A stretch of DNA of 33,492 bases from Candidatus Thalassarchaeaceae archaeon (lineage in GTDB: Archaea > Thermoplasmatota > Poseidoniia > Poseidoniales > Thalassarchaeaceae): NCBI GenBank assembly GCA_029940695.1, contig JAPYUP010000019.1:1-33492 (forward strand), given 5' to 3'. A model generated the notes under the pieces. The model worked only from the letters and a program-made list of their open reading frames with translations, did no database searches and was not told the DNA's origin. How positions within the stretch are numbered: the first letter of the stretch is position 1; every line of letters starts with the position of its first letter. This document shows, in pieces, positions 1-8,339 of the stretch. The position numbers and the translations under genes were made by a program.

Positions 1-1
1 C

Positions 2-2329
2 ATACTGGATGCCGACGAGGTCTCTGGGTGCACCAGCTCCACTGCCAACAACTACGTAGCCACGGCCACCGACGACGACGGCTCGTGCGACTACGACCTC
101 GATGATGACGGAGTCAACGATGCAGACGAGATCTCTGGATGCACTGACTCGGCCGCAAATAACCACAACACCACCACAACAGAGGACGACGGCTCCTGCG
201 ATTACGACCTCGATGACGATGGCATACTGGATGTCGACGAGGTTGCAGGCTGCACCAACTCCCCTGCTAACAACTACAACCCCGATGCAACCGACGACGA
301 CGGCTCGTGCGATTACGACCTCGACGACGATGGGATCAACGACGAGGACGAGATATCTGGGTGCATTGACTCGAATGCCGACAACTACAATCCCGAGGCC
401 ACCGACAACGACCACTCGTGCGAGTACTTCACGTACCAGGGGAGCATTCTCGAAGGCTATGACTCTGGGCAGCTGTCGTATGATTCAGCTTGGGGCCGTC
501 TGAGAGACGTCAGGGAATGCACTGAGGATGACATAGAGGACGTCGAGAACTCCCCCTGCGAGATCGTCGAGATGGGCATCGGCGACGCATCGACCTTCGA
601 CCCCCACGATGCCTACGACTCGGCCTCAGGCGACGTGATAGAGAACGTCTTCGATACGCTATTCCGTTACGAGGGCGATGTCAATGGCGACGTAGTCATC
701 GCCTCAAGGCTCGCCACAGGATTCACAATCAGCACAAACGACATGGAATACACCTTCAACCTCAGGGACGACGTCCACTTCAGCAATGGCGACCTGATGA
801 CCGCTGAGGACGTCGTCTACTCGTGGTGCCGAGTGATCTCTTATGGGTCACCAGATAGCCACGTGGGCTGGATTCTGGAGCAGAACATAGATTGCGACAG
901 CCTGGAGGTTGTTGACGACACCACATTCACCGTCACTCTGTTCCAGCCATACGCAGGTTTCGTCTCCACGATAGCATACACCGTGGGCGCCGTGGTCAAC
1001 AAGGACCTTTGCGAGTCGAACAACAACAGCGGCGACCACTGCCACGAGTGGATGGACGAGGCGCCCCTTGGCTCCGGGACCGGTGCGTACATCGTCGACG
1101 CTTGGATTCGCGAGGACCGCATCGTACTGACTCCAAACTGGATGTACTGGGAGGAAAGGGCGTTCAACCTCAACAGGATTACTTCCTCGATTGTCACCGA
1201 ATCCTCGACGAGGCTGATGGCCTTCTCTCATCACGGCAGCAATGGGGACCCCGAGTACAACTACGAGGCGGACTTCGGCAGCATCAACATCGAGGATTTG
1301 ACCGAGTTCTGCTACATCGACCACAACGGCAACGGCGAGTTCGACGAAGGCGAGGACGACAATCTGGACGACAAGCCGAACGTCAGAGGCAAGGACGGAT
1401 ACATCTGCACCTACCGGGAGACGTACACGACGACACTGGCGGCCATGAACCTGGAGCCAAAGGACGGCGATGGAAACTACATCATCAACCACGACTGCGA
1501 TGATGACGGCTCTGATGACTGCAACGTCATGGCAAACAGCTCAGTACGCCTCGCCATCTCATACGCTTTCGACTATGTTACGGCCAGAACCGAGACCTAT
1601 GACCACTCTCTGGCGGCACAGTATGGACCCATTCCCACTGGATTCCTCTACGACTGGACCCAGTACGAAGTGTTCACCTACGACCTGACTCACGCTGAGA
1701 GTCTCCTAGAGGACGCCGGCTTCATCCGACAGTACGACTGCGCGGAGCTTGCCAACAACAACACAGTGGTGGTTGACGAGGAGAATCGCGACGGCGACGA
1801 GTGCCGCCTGCCTCAGATACTCAGGGTTATGGCCAACGAGGGCAACGACTATCGCATCCAAATGGCCAGTCAGTTGCAGCAGTCCCTTGGCACAATAGGC
1901 GTTGCCACGGATGGCGATGCCAAACCGTGGGCGGAGTATCTCACGATGTACTACACAAGCACCTTTGAAATCCGCTTCAGCGGCTGGGCCCCTGACTACC
2001 TCGACCCCGACAACTACTGGTCCCCGTTCGCTGCCAGCAATGATGCTGGGGGGGATGCCTACGGCACCCATTACAACAACCCAGCCCTCGATTCGCTGCT
2101 TGTTTCAGCCAGGACCGAGACCAATGAGACCGCCCGTGGCCAGCTGTATAGCGCTGCCTTCGAGCTCTGGGTGCAGGATCCGAACATGATCATCATCGGC
2201 CAATACAACGGAATTGGCGTCAAGCACGACGACTTGTGCTCCGGTCCCTGGGCAGCCATAGGCTCGGCACACTGGTTCGATTACGACAAGATTCCAGTGG
2301 TCGACGACGTCCCCCAAGGGTCGTGCTGA
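2..2329 (+). CDS. Secreted family 5 solute-binding protein with N-terminal Asp-rich repeats (5' partial)
   Basis: The reading frame is open from the left edge, so the N-terminus and any signal peptide or lipobox lie outside the window. About 140 visible residues consist of 37-residue Asp-rich, Cys-containing repeats (26-427). The rest is an SBP_bac_5 / peptide-binding (OppA-like) domain. It shows the family core: an early R-x-A-T-G segment, then YTFNLRDDVHFSNGD and TAEDVVYSW around positions 747-830, and late GWAPDYLDPDNYW around 1981-2021. Such proteins bind peptides or similar solutes outside the membrane and feed an ABC importer; no importer permease is next to it here. An insert at about 1310-1408 has DHNGNGEFDEGEDD, which resembles a calcium-binding loop, flanked by cysteines. 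There is no C-terminal membrane anchor, so anchoring must be N-terminal if present. Family call is firm; ligand unknown. Confidence 0.85.
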   Translation: MLDADEVSGCTSSTANNYVATATDDDGSCDYDLDDDGVNDADEISGCTDSAANNHNTTTTEDDGSCDYDLDDDGILDVDEVAGCTNSPANNYNPDATDDDGSCDYDLDDDGINDEDEISGCIDSNADNYNPEATDNDHSCEYFTYQGSILEGYDSGQLSYDSAWGRLRDVRECTEDDIEDVENSPCEIVEMGIGDASTFDPHDAYDSASGDVIENVFDTLFRYEGDVNGDVVIASRLATGFTISTNDMEYTFNLRDDVHFSNGDLMTAEDVVYSWCRVISYGSPDSHVGWILEQNIDCDSLEVVDDTTFTVTLFQPYAGFVSTIAYTVGAVVNKDLCESNNNSGDHCHEWMDEAPLGSGTGAYIVDAWIREDRIVLTPNWMYWEERAFNLNRITSSIVTESSTRLMAFSHHGSNGDPEYNYEADFGSINIEDLTEFCYIDHNGNGEFDEGEDDNLDDKPNVRGKDGYICTYRETYTTTLAAMNLEPKDGDGNYIINHDCDDDGSDDCNVMANSSVRLAISYAFDYVTARTETYDHSLAAQYGPIPTGFLYDWTQYEVFTYDLTHAESLLEDAGFIRQYDCAELANNNTVVVDEENRDGDECRLPQILRVMANEGNDYRIQMASQLQQSLGTIGVATDGDAKPWAEYLTMYYTSTFEIRFSGWAPDYLDPDNYWSPFAASNDAGGDAYGTHYNNPALDSLLVSARTETNETARGQLYSAAFELWVQDPNMIIIGQYNGIGVKHDDLCSGPWAAIGSAHWFDYDKIPVVDDVPQGSC
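26..427 (+). repeat. 111-bp coding tandem repeat (37-residue Asp-rich units)
   Basis: Three full units start at 26, 137 and 248, followed by a partial fourth at 359. Each encodes GC-(T/I)-x-S-x-A-x-N-x-N/V-x-x-x-T-x-DDGSC, followed by DYDLDDDG-x-x-D-x-DE. The second half resembles thrombospondin type 3 calcium-binding repeats (DxDxDG). The first half is the Cys-flanked DDGSC module common in secreted proteins of marine prokaryotes. The array continues off the left edge, so copy number is unknown. Calcium binding and a spacer or adhesion role are inferred. Confidence 0.9.
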
Positions 2330-2337
2330 GGGACTCT

Positions 2338-2356
2338 GAGGACAGCCGTAGTCCTC
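2338..2356 (+). terminator. Possible hairpin after the solute-binding protein gene
   Basis: GAGGAC (2338-2343) and GTCCTC (2351-2356) form a perfect 6-bp stem with a 7-nt loop, 8 nt after the stop codon. It is followed by a short pyrimidine stretch (TGTCTTTC), not a clean T-run. It could help 3'-end formation, but the signal is weak. Confidence 0.25.
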
Positions 2357-2405
2357 TGTCTTTCACCCTTCGAGACACCGAAACCCGGTTAATCGAGACC
2401 CCGTC

Positions 2406-3128
2406 TTGAGCATCGTGCAGCGATGCGGTGCAGAGGAGGTCGCCGCCGCGCTCGATTCCGAGGACGTGACCCTTCTGCTCGTTCTGCGAGACTCAGAGGA
2501 CATCGAGGTCGCGCGGCTGCGCTCGCTGGCAACCGAGATGGGGATTCCTGTGCGCGAGGGTTCGCGTAGCGATCTGTGGAGGATGGCGAGGGTGACCGAG
2601 GGAGGACAGCCGCCCCACGTGCTGGCGCTGGTCGGCCGCAACCCCGATGCCAGCGTCGAGCAGTCACTCACTGCTGGCGGCCTAGCGTGGCTGCTGGCCG
2701 GTGCGCGCTACCCCGTCAATATCGGCTTCACCATCCGCACCGCGGAGGTAAGTGGCGCCAGCGCCGTGTTTGTGGACGGCGAGCTGAGCCACAATGAGCG
2801 CAAGGCCGCTAAGCGGGCCTCCATGAAGGCGCATCGATTCATGCCAGTACACTGGGTGGATGGGGGGGAGCTGGTCGAGTCCGCCAAGCAGGCAGGCTTC
2901 CGGGTGGTCGCGCTCGAGGACACCGGGACCGCCGAGCCTTGGGACGCGGACCTGACTGGCGATGTCCTCCTGGTGGTCGGCGGTGAGCACGATGGCATCC
3001 CCGACTCCATCCTAAATGTCTCCGATTTGGTCGTTCGAGTCCCCATGGCCGGATTCGTGCCTTCGTACAACCTCCAGGCGCCCATGGCGGTGGTCGCGAC
3101 TGAGGCGCTGCGCCAACGCTCGCTTTAG
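2406..3128 (+). CDS. SpoU/TrmH-family RNA 2'-O-methyltransferase
   Basis: Predicted SAM-dependent ribose methyltransferase of the SPOUT superfamily (240 aa). The C-terminal two thirds carry the three SpoU motifs: motif 1 YPVNIGFTIRTAEVSGA (about 100-116), motif 2 DVLLVVGGEHDGIP (about 184-197), and motif 3 VRVPMAGFVPSYNLQAPMA (about 209-227), which forms the knotted SAM site. Motif 3 reads SYNLQAP where SLNVS is usual. The N-terminal ~95 residues are divergent and could bind the RNA substrate. The start is TTG at 2406; an in-frame GTG at 2415 is an alternative. Neither has a clear Shine-Dalgarno sequence. The gene ends 2 nt before the stop of the convergent acyl-CoA dehydrogenase. Target RNA and position cannot be told from sequence. 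Confidence 0.85.
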   Translation: MSIVQRCGAEEVAAALDSEDVTLLLVLRDSEDIEVARLRSLATEMGIPVREGSRSDLWRMARVTEGGQPPHVLALVGRNPDASVEQSLTAGGLAWLLAGARYPVNIGFTIRTAEVSGASAVFVDGELSHNERKAAKRASMKAHRFMPVHWVDGGELVESAKQAGFRVVALEDTGTAEPWDADLTGDVLLVVGGEHDGIPDSILNVSDLVVRVPMAGFVPSYNLQAPMAVVATEALRQRSL

Positions 3129-3130
3129 GG

Positions 3131-4276
3131 TCAGATGAGCGCTCGCAGCTCCCTGTTGATGATCATCCTCTGGATCTGGCTGGAGCCCTCGAATATCTGG
3201 TATATCTTCGCCCCTCGCATCCTGCGAGCGACCGGATACTCCTCCGAGTAGCCGTAGCCGCCGTAGACCTGGACGGCGTCGGTGGTGACCTCCATCGCCA
3301 TGTCAGCAGCGAAGAGCTTGGCTTGAGCGGCTTCGAGGGTGTTTCGCTCGCCTGAGTCGACCTTCTTGCCCGCCTTCAAGCACAGCAGCCTCGCAGCCTC
3401 TATTTTGGTGGCCATGTCGGCGAGCATGAACGAGATTGACTGGTGCCTCACAATCGGCTGGCCGAAGGTCTGGCGCTCGTTGGCGTATGCCCAAGCCTCC
3501 TCCATCGCTCCTCTGGCGTTGCCCACCGCGTTAGCCGCGACAATCGGTCTGGAGAGGTCGAAGGCCCTCATCGCGTTCATCCAGCCGCCGCTTTCCTCAC
3601 CCCCGACAAGGTTGTTATCCGGGACGCGAACGTCAGTGAACGTGACCCCTCTGGTGTCAGAGCAACGCTGCCCCATGTTCTCTTCCTTCTTGCCGAGCTC
3701 GACCCCTGGCGTGTCAGCGTCCACTATGAATCCGCTCAGCCCGTGGTACCCGGCAGACTTGTCGGTGTACCCGAGGACGAAGAACCAGTCCGCATACCCC
3801 GCACCCGTTATCCACATCTTGCTGCCGTTGATGATGTACTCGTCGCCGTCCTTTACCGCCTCGGTTTGAAGTGACTGGACGTCGCTTCCCGCGCTGGGCT
3901 CGGTGACGCAGTAGGCTGCTATCGTGCCCTCAGCAGTCCTTCCCAGATAGGTCTCCTTTTGTTCCTCTGTGCCCCCTGTGATGATTGGGTATGATGCCAG
4001 CATCGTGCTGCCGCACGCGGTGGCGAATCCGGGATCCCCCCAACCCATTTCCTCACCAACGATGACCTCCTCGAAGGAGCCCATCCCACCACCGCCGTAC
4101 TCCTCAGGGATCTTGATGCTCAGCAGGCCCAAGTCGTGCGCCTTCCTGATGGCCTCCCGTGGGAACTCGCCCTTGCGGTCCCATTCAGCTGCGTGCGGTT
4201 GTATCTCCTCCGCCGCGAAATCCCTAGCCAGCTCCCTAAGCATCTGCTGCTCCTCGCTCAGGGAAAAGTCGACCAC
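3131..4276 (-). CDS. Acyl-CoA dehydrogenase
   Basis: FAD-dependent enzyme that oxidises an acyl-CoA to the 2,3-enoyl-CoA, in fatty-acid beta-oxidation or branched amino-acid breakdown (381 aa, normal family length). The N-terminus MVDFSLSEEQQMLRELARDF is typical. Flavin and substrate signatures are AYCVTEPSAGSD and WITGAG in the middle domain, and QVYGGYGYSEEYPVARRMR near the end. The glutamate in IFEGSSQIQR (about residue 363) sits where medium- and short-chain enzymes keep the catalytic base. I start it at GTG 4276, because that gives the canonical N-terminus. The longer frame to 4357 adds non-conserved residues and would overlap the divergent gene at 4332. Chain-length specificity is not predictable. 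No ETF genes are nearby. Confidence 0.93.
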   Translation of the reverse strand: MVDFSLSEEQQMLRELARDFAAEEIQPHAAEWDRKGEFPREAIRKAHDLGLLSIKIPEEYGGGGMGSFEEVIVGEEMGWGDPGFATACGSTMLASYPIITGGTEEQKETYLGRTAEGTIAAYCVTEPSAGSDVQSLQTEAVKDGDEYIINGSKMWITGAGYADWFFVLGYTDKSAGYHGLSGFIVDADTPGVELGKKEENMGQRCSDTRGVTFTDVRVPDNNLVGGEESGGWMNAMRAFDLSRPIVAANAVGNARGAMEEAWAYANERQTFGQPIVRHQSISFMLADMATKIEAARLLCLKAGKKVDSGERNTLEAAQAKLFAADMAMEVTTDAVQVYGGYGYSEEYPVARRMRGAKIYQIFEGSSQIQRMIINRELRALI

Positions 4277-4296
4277 GCATCCGAGTCGAGCCGTCA

Positions 4297-4302
4297 CTAT
4301 TT
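4297..4302 (+). promoter_or_regulatory. Possible TATA element for the aconitase-X gene
   Basis: CTATTT lies in the 55-nt divergent gap, 30-35 nt before the TTG start at 4332. That spacing would suit a leaderless or nearly leaderless archaeal transcript. It is a short AT-rich match and not conclusive. Confidence 0.25.
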
Positions 4303-4331
4303 GAGGAAGTGGTGTTCTACGGTGCGTCGGA

Positions 4332-6101
4332 TTGAAGGAGCCTCGCACACAGGACATCGTCGTGGAGGTCCCCGTAGAGCTTCAGTCGATGCTCGACGGC
4401 GAGCATGGCCAGACCAAGCAGAAGGCGGCACGCCTCGTCATCGACCTAGCGGTCACGGCGGGCGCCTCGGAGTTTGTGCGCGTAGAGCACGCTCACGTCG
4501 CTGGGGTCAGCGTGATAACCGGCGGCCACGGGCTGCGACGCTTCCTCACAGACCTCTCTGGTGACCCGCAGGGCAAGGTCACCATTCCGACCACCCTGAA
4601 CTCCGCGGGATGCGACCGCGAGCGCATTGTTGAGATGGGAATCGAACACTCTGACTTCCTCGAGCAGCAGTTCGAGATCGTCCACGCCTACACTGAGTTG
4701 GGAATCGACGCGATCCTCTCCTGCACGCCTTATGACCGTGGAATCGACGCTGAAGGAATCGGATCGTGGGCCGAGTCGAACGCCGTGTGCTTCTCCAATT
4801 CTTACACCTCGCTTCTCACCAATCGCGAGTCCGGGCTGTCGGCACTGGCCACCGCGCTCACTGGTTGGGCGCCCTACTGGGGCCTGCACATCCCAGAGAA
4901 CCGCACACCAAACATACTCGTCAAAGTCGATTGCGAGATGTCCGACGCTACCGACTGGAGCGTGCTGGGCGACTGGATCGGCAAGCAAGTGAGGCCTGAA
5001 TGGGACCTCCCTTGGGGTCCGATGCCCCGTATCACAGGACTGCCGTGGGCCAGCTTCGAGATGCGCAAGGCCCTGACCGCCGCTGCCGCCAACTACGGCT
5101 GCCCAATGCTCTGGGCAGACGGACTGACTGTGGACGCGCCCCCTATGACTGCCTACCAAGAAAAACTTTCCTTTACCCAGGACGATCTCGACGAGCGCTA
5201 CCGCGAACTCGCTCCCAAGGGGCAAGTCGACCTCGTGGTCATCGGTTGCCCACAAGCCAGCGTCGGCGAGGCGCGCGCAACGGCGGCGGCGGCGCGCGCC
5301 AGGATGGAACTCGGCGAGGCGATCCCCAACCAGCGGCTTTGGGTTTTCATGAGCGGACACAACCACGACCTGATCTCAGCAGACGGCACTCTGGACCTAT
5401 TGGAGGAAGCGGGTGCGCTGGTGCTTCGCGACACCTGCCCCGAGGTCACCCCCTACAACCGCTCCCGCTACAACCACCTTCTGACGAATTCACTCAAGGC
5501 GGAGCACTACCTGACCAGCGGGCTTAACCGAATGCCTACCAGCGTGGCTCCTATCGAGCAGTGCGTCGCTCACGCATTCGATACAACGCTCGTCGAGGGC
5601 CCCCTCCCAGAGCTCGGCGCCGTGGCACCCAAGCCCATGGCAACGGCCAAGGCGCACCGGTCGGGCGACTTCGAATCGTCCGGTCGAGGCATCCCAAGTC
5701 AGACCGAGTGGAGTGTGACCGGAAAGGCTCTGGCCACTGATGTGCCGATTACATACCTCGGTTACGTCAACCCGGACACCGGCGTCATTGAGGAGCCGGG
5801 GCACCCGCTCGAAGGCGCGGCCATCGAGGATACCGTGCTAATCTACCCGAAGGGCTCCGGCTCCACGGTGGCCCCCTTCGTCCTGATGGGGCTAGTTTAC
5901 ACCGACAGGGGGCCCAAGGCCATAGTCAACCGCGACGTCTGCCCATTGACCCTGCCAGCCGCATCGCTCCTCGGAGTTCCATACGCCCACTGCTTCGATG
6001 CCGATCCGACGCTGGAGGTCAACACTGGCGATGTGGTGAGCATGGCGCTCTCAGACGGCGCAGTCACCCTCAGGGTGCTCTCCCGTGCGACCGAGGATTG
6101 A
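4332..6101 (+). CDS. Aconitase X, fused large and small subunits; probable mevalonate-5-phosphate dehydratase
   Basis: Aconitase-X (DUF521) family protein (589 aa). Residues about 1-430 match the large subunit and about 455-585 the small swivelling subunit, here in one chain. Three likely Fe-S cluster cysteines are visible: C131 (LSCTPYDRG), C306 (VIGCPQAS) and C369 (RDTCPEVTPY). The small domain has YPKGSGSTVAPF, the Ser/Gly-rich substrate loop. In archaea this family includes phosphomevalonate dehydratase, which makes trans-anhydromevalonate 5-phosphate in the modified mevalonate pathway. It is usually two separate genes there. Fused homologs in bacteria include cis-3-hydroxy-L-proline dehydratase, so that is the main alternative. 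The HMG-CoA reductase at 24757-26055 favours the isoprenoid role but is not adjacent. Start TTG 4332; GTG 4362 is possible. Its stop overlaps the next ATG (TGATG). Confidence 0.85.
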   Translation: MKEPRTQDIVVEVPVELQSMLDGEHGQTKQKAARLVIDLAVTAGASEFVRVEHAHVAGVSVITGGHGLRRFLTDLSGDPQGKVTIPTTLNSAGCDRERIVEMGIEHSDFLEQQFEIVHAYTELGIDAILSCTPYDRGIDAEGIGSWAESNAVCFSNSYTSLLTNRESGLSALATALTGWAPYWGLHIPENRTPNILVKVDCEMSDATDWSVLGDWIGKQVRPEWDLPWGPMPRITGLPWASFEMRKALTAAAANYGCPMLWADGLTVDAPPMTAYQEKLSFTQDDLDERYRELAPKGQVDLVVIGCPQASVGEARATAAAARARMELGEAIPNQRLWVFMSGHNHDLISADGTLDLLEEAGALVLRDTCPEVTPYNRSRYNHLLTNSLKAEHYLTSGLNRMPTSVAPIEQCVAHAFDTTLVEGPLPELGAVAPKPMATAKAHRSGDFESSGRGIPSQTEWSVTGKALATDVPITYLGYVNPDTGVIEEPGHPLEGAAIEDTVLIYPKGSGSTVAPFVLMGLVYTDRGPKAIVNRDVCPLTLPAASLLGVPYAHCFDADPTLEVNTGDVVSMALSDGAVTLRVLSRATED

Positions 6102-8260
6102 TGACGACCACTCCCTGCAACCGGGCTGTGACCGCCCGTCCCGACCCCGAGCCCTGCCGCGAACAGGACCTTGGCCTGTTCGAGGTGACACAACGTGACG
6201 GCGCTGCTCGCATCGGCCGGCTGCACACCCGCCACGGGGCACTTACCACTCCGATGCTCCTTCCAGTGGTCAACCCGAACCTGCGTACCATAGAGCCGAG
6301 GGAGATGTGGGAGCGTTATGGTGTCGATGCCCTAATCACTAACTCCTACATTATCTGGAAGCACGACGACCTGCGCGAGCAATCCCTAGCGGACGGCATC
6401 CACTCCCTCCTTGACTTCCCTGGAATCGTGGTCACCGACTCGGGTACCTTCCAGTCCTACATCTACGGCGATGTCGAGGTAGGGACCGAGGAGATAGTGG
6501 CCTTCCAACGCGACATTGGGGTCGACATCGGAACGATGCTCGACGTGTTCGGCCGCCCCGACATGAGTCGTGAGGAGCTCGAGCAAGCAGTCGAGGAGAC
6601 TGCCGTTCGCGCCGCGCCCTCCTTAGCCGAGGCGGGAGAGGCGACGTTGCTGAACGGCCCGGTCCAGGGTGGCCTCCACCACGACCTGCGGGCCCAGGCC
6701 AGCGGGCTGATGGGCGGTGCGGAGGGCGTACACCGGGGCTTCTCCGTACACCCCATCGGTGGCATAGTTCCCCTGATGGAGCAGCAACGCTACCGCGAGT
6801 TGTTCGCAATCCTTCTGGCTTCTCGTTCTTCCCTGCCCCCTGACCGGCCAGTCCACCTGTTCGGCTGCGGTCACCCCATCCTCTTCCCGATGGCCATAGC
6901 GCTCGGGGCGGACCTGTTCGACAGCGCCGCCTACGCGCTGTTCGCCCGCGACGACCGCCTATTGACACCGAATGGAACCGTGAAGTTGGGTAATCTAGAA
7001 GAATGGCCATTCTCTTCCAACACGCTCTACGGCACCACTCCCGAGCAGGTCAGGTCGATGGACGACGAGAAGCGCTCGACCATCCTCGCTCATCACAACT
7101 TGGAGGTCACGCAGACCGAGCTAGCCCGCTGCCGCGAGGCTATTCGCAGCGGTACGATCTGGCAGCTCGCCGAGCAGCGCAGCCACTCCTCGCCCCAACT
7201 TCGTGAGGCATTCGTTTGGCTCCAAGACCAGATGGACAATCCCGACGACGGTCCCATCGGTGAGTCCGTGCTCCGGCTCATCGCCTCCTGCGACCCTCTG
7301 CGCGATGGGGGAGAGCCCCTAGGGGAAGACATCGAGTTCCGCCCCCACATTCTCCACCTGCAGGCTCTGCTAGCCACTAGATGGAAGTACCCGGGCTCCT
7401 GGTGGGACTCCTCGACTGAGCCACCTATGCGCGTCGTCCTGATTGAGGGGGTATCGCCACCATGGCGCAGCTCGGCCCTGCACACGGCCATACAGCATCT
7501 GATCGAGGAGCCGCGATCCATCATTCTCGTCTCCACCCCGATCGGGCCCATCCCATTCACTTTGGAGGACGTCTCACCGTGGTGCCACCTCACCGGCCCG
7601 AACGACATGTGGCTCGGAATCTACGACGATGACGAGATTGGTGAGTCTCTGGGGGACCTAGGCTTGGGTGACCTACCGGTTACCAGAGCCACGCCAAGCC
7701 CCCCTCCTGAAACCCTTCCCGATCAGACGGGCGCTGTGAGGAAATGGCTCGACCGCTGCTCCATCGTCGACAAGCTGGCCCTGCTGTGTGCTGTCAACCC
7801 CCTTGAGGCTTGCAAGCTGACCGAGGGAATGAGCGCCCGTCGTTCGCGCACCGATCGAATGGTCAACGTGCACTCTGACGGTGCGCACATCCTCTCTCCC
7901 CGGCTCACTGATGGCGGGATATCACTCACCCTAGAGGGCGCTAGGAGGCTGAACGAGCTCCACCGCGCGGCCCCTCCCGAGTTCGGTGTTGACGGCACAG
8001 ACGAGGTCTTCGCTGGAGTTCCACGAGTTTGCATCATCGACGATGCAATCCCATTCGTGGGCAAGGGCAGGAACGTCATTCAGGGATACGTATCCGGGGC
8101 CGACCCGCACCTGACTCTCGGTCAGCCTTGCCTTGTCGTCGATGCTCGGGGACAACTCGTCGCTCACGGGACACCACTAGCCACCCCACTAGAGATGGCA
8201 TTCTTGCACAAGGGCATCGCAGTGAAGGTGCGTGATGGTGCGATGAAGGACGCCAAGTGA
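6101..8260 (+). CDS. tgtA: Archaeosine tRNA-guanine transglycosylase (tRNA-guanine(15) transglycosylase)
   Basis: Exchanges guanine 15 in the tRNA D-loop for preQ0, the first tRNA-bound step of archaeosine synthesis (719 aa). The catalytic barrel covers about 25-400: likely general-acid Asp113 in VVTDSGTFQSY, nucleophile-region Asp274 in DLFDSAAY, and GFSVHPIGGIVP. A middle domain follows, then a C-terminal PUA domain (about 640-715) for tRNA binding. Zinc site: archaeal and bacterial TGTs normally have a P-C-x-C-x-x-C segment plus a later His. Here the matching stretch is PFSSNTLYGTTP (303-314), so all three cysteines are gone, while HHNL (331-334) remains. ArcS paralogs lose catalytic residues; this one keeps them, so I call it TGT. 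Start ATG 6101 overlaps the upstream stop (TGATG); TTG 6098 would add one residue. Confidence 0.9.
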   Translation: MTTTPCNRAVTARPDPEPCREQDLGLFEVTQRDGAARIGRLHTRHGALTTPMLLPVVNPNLRTIEPREMWERYGVDALITNSYIIWKHDDLREQSLADGIHSLLDFPGIVVTDSGTFQSYIYGDVEVGTEEIVAFQRDIGVDIGTMLDVFGRPDMSREELEQAVEETAVRAAPSLAEAGEATLLNGPVQGGLHHDLRAQASGLMGGAEGVHRGFSVHPIGGIVPLMEQQRYRELFAILLASRSSLPPDRPVHLFGCGHPILFPMAIALGADLFDSAAYALFARDDRLLTPNGTVKLGNLEEWPFSSNTLYGTTPEQVRSMDDEKRSTILAHHNLEVTQTELARCREAIRSGTIWQLAEQRSHSSPQLREAFVWLQDQMDNPDDGPIGESVLRLIASCDPLRDGGEPLGEDIEFRPHILHLQALLATRWKYPGSWWDSSTEPPMRVVLIEGVSPPWRSSALHTAIQHLIEEPRSIILVSTPIGPIPFTLEDVSPWCHLTGPNDMWLGIYDDDEIGESLGDLGLGDLPVTRATPSPPPETLPDQTGAVRKWLDRCSIVDKLALLCAVNPLEACKLTEGMSARRSRTDRMVNVHSDGAHILSPRLTDGGISLTLEGARRLNELHRAAPPEFGVDGTDEVFAGVPRVCIIDDAIPFVGKGRNVIQGYVSGADPHLTLGQPCLVVDARGQLVAHGTPLATPLEMAFLHKGIAVKVRDGAMKDAK

Positions 8261-8339
8261 CTCGGAGCGTTCCGGGGATTCATTCAAGTGATTGGCGCCC
8301 AACCGTGCAACGACTCCCATAGGGAGTCGAGGCATATCC

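Noticed and set aside
26-427. Regular 111-bp repeats as a possible CRISPR array
   Set aside because: Units are coding, contiguous without spacers, and vary at third codon positions.
102-503. 133-codon Thr/Met-rich frame on the plus strand
   Set aside because: It is a shadow of the Asp-rich repeats in another frame; composition is repetitive and unlike a protein.
848-1492. 214-codon minus-strand frame opposite the solute-binding protein
   Set aside because: Valine-rich antisense shadow of GC-rich codons; the plus frame has clear family motifs.
6432-7010. 192-codon minus-strand frame opposite the TGT gene
   Set aside because: Arg/Pro-rich shadow with no motif; the plus strand is a conserved enzyme.
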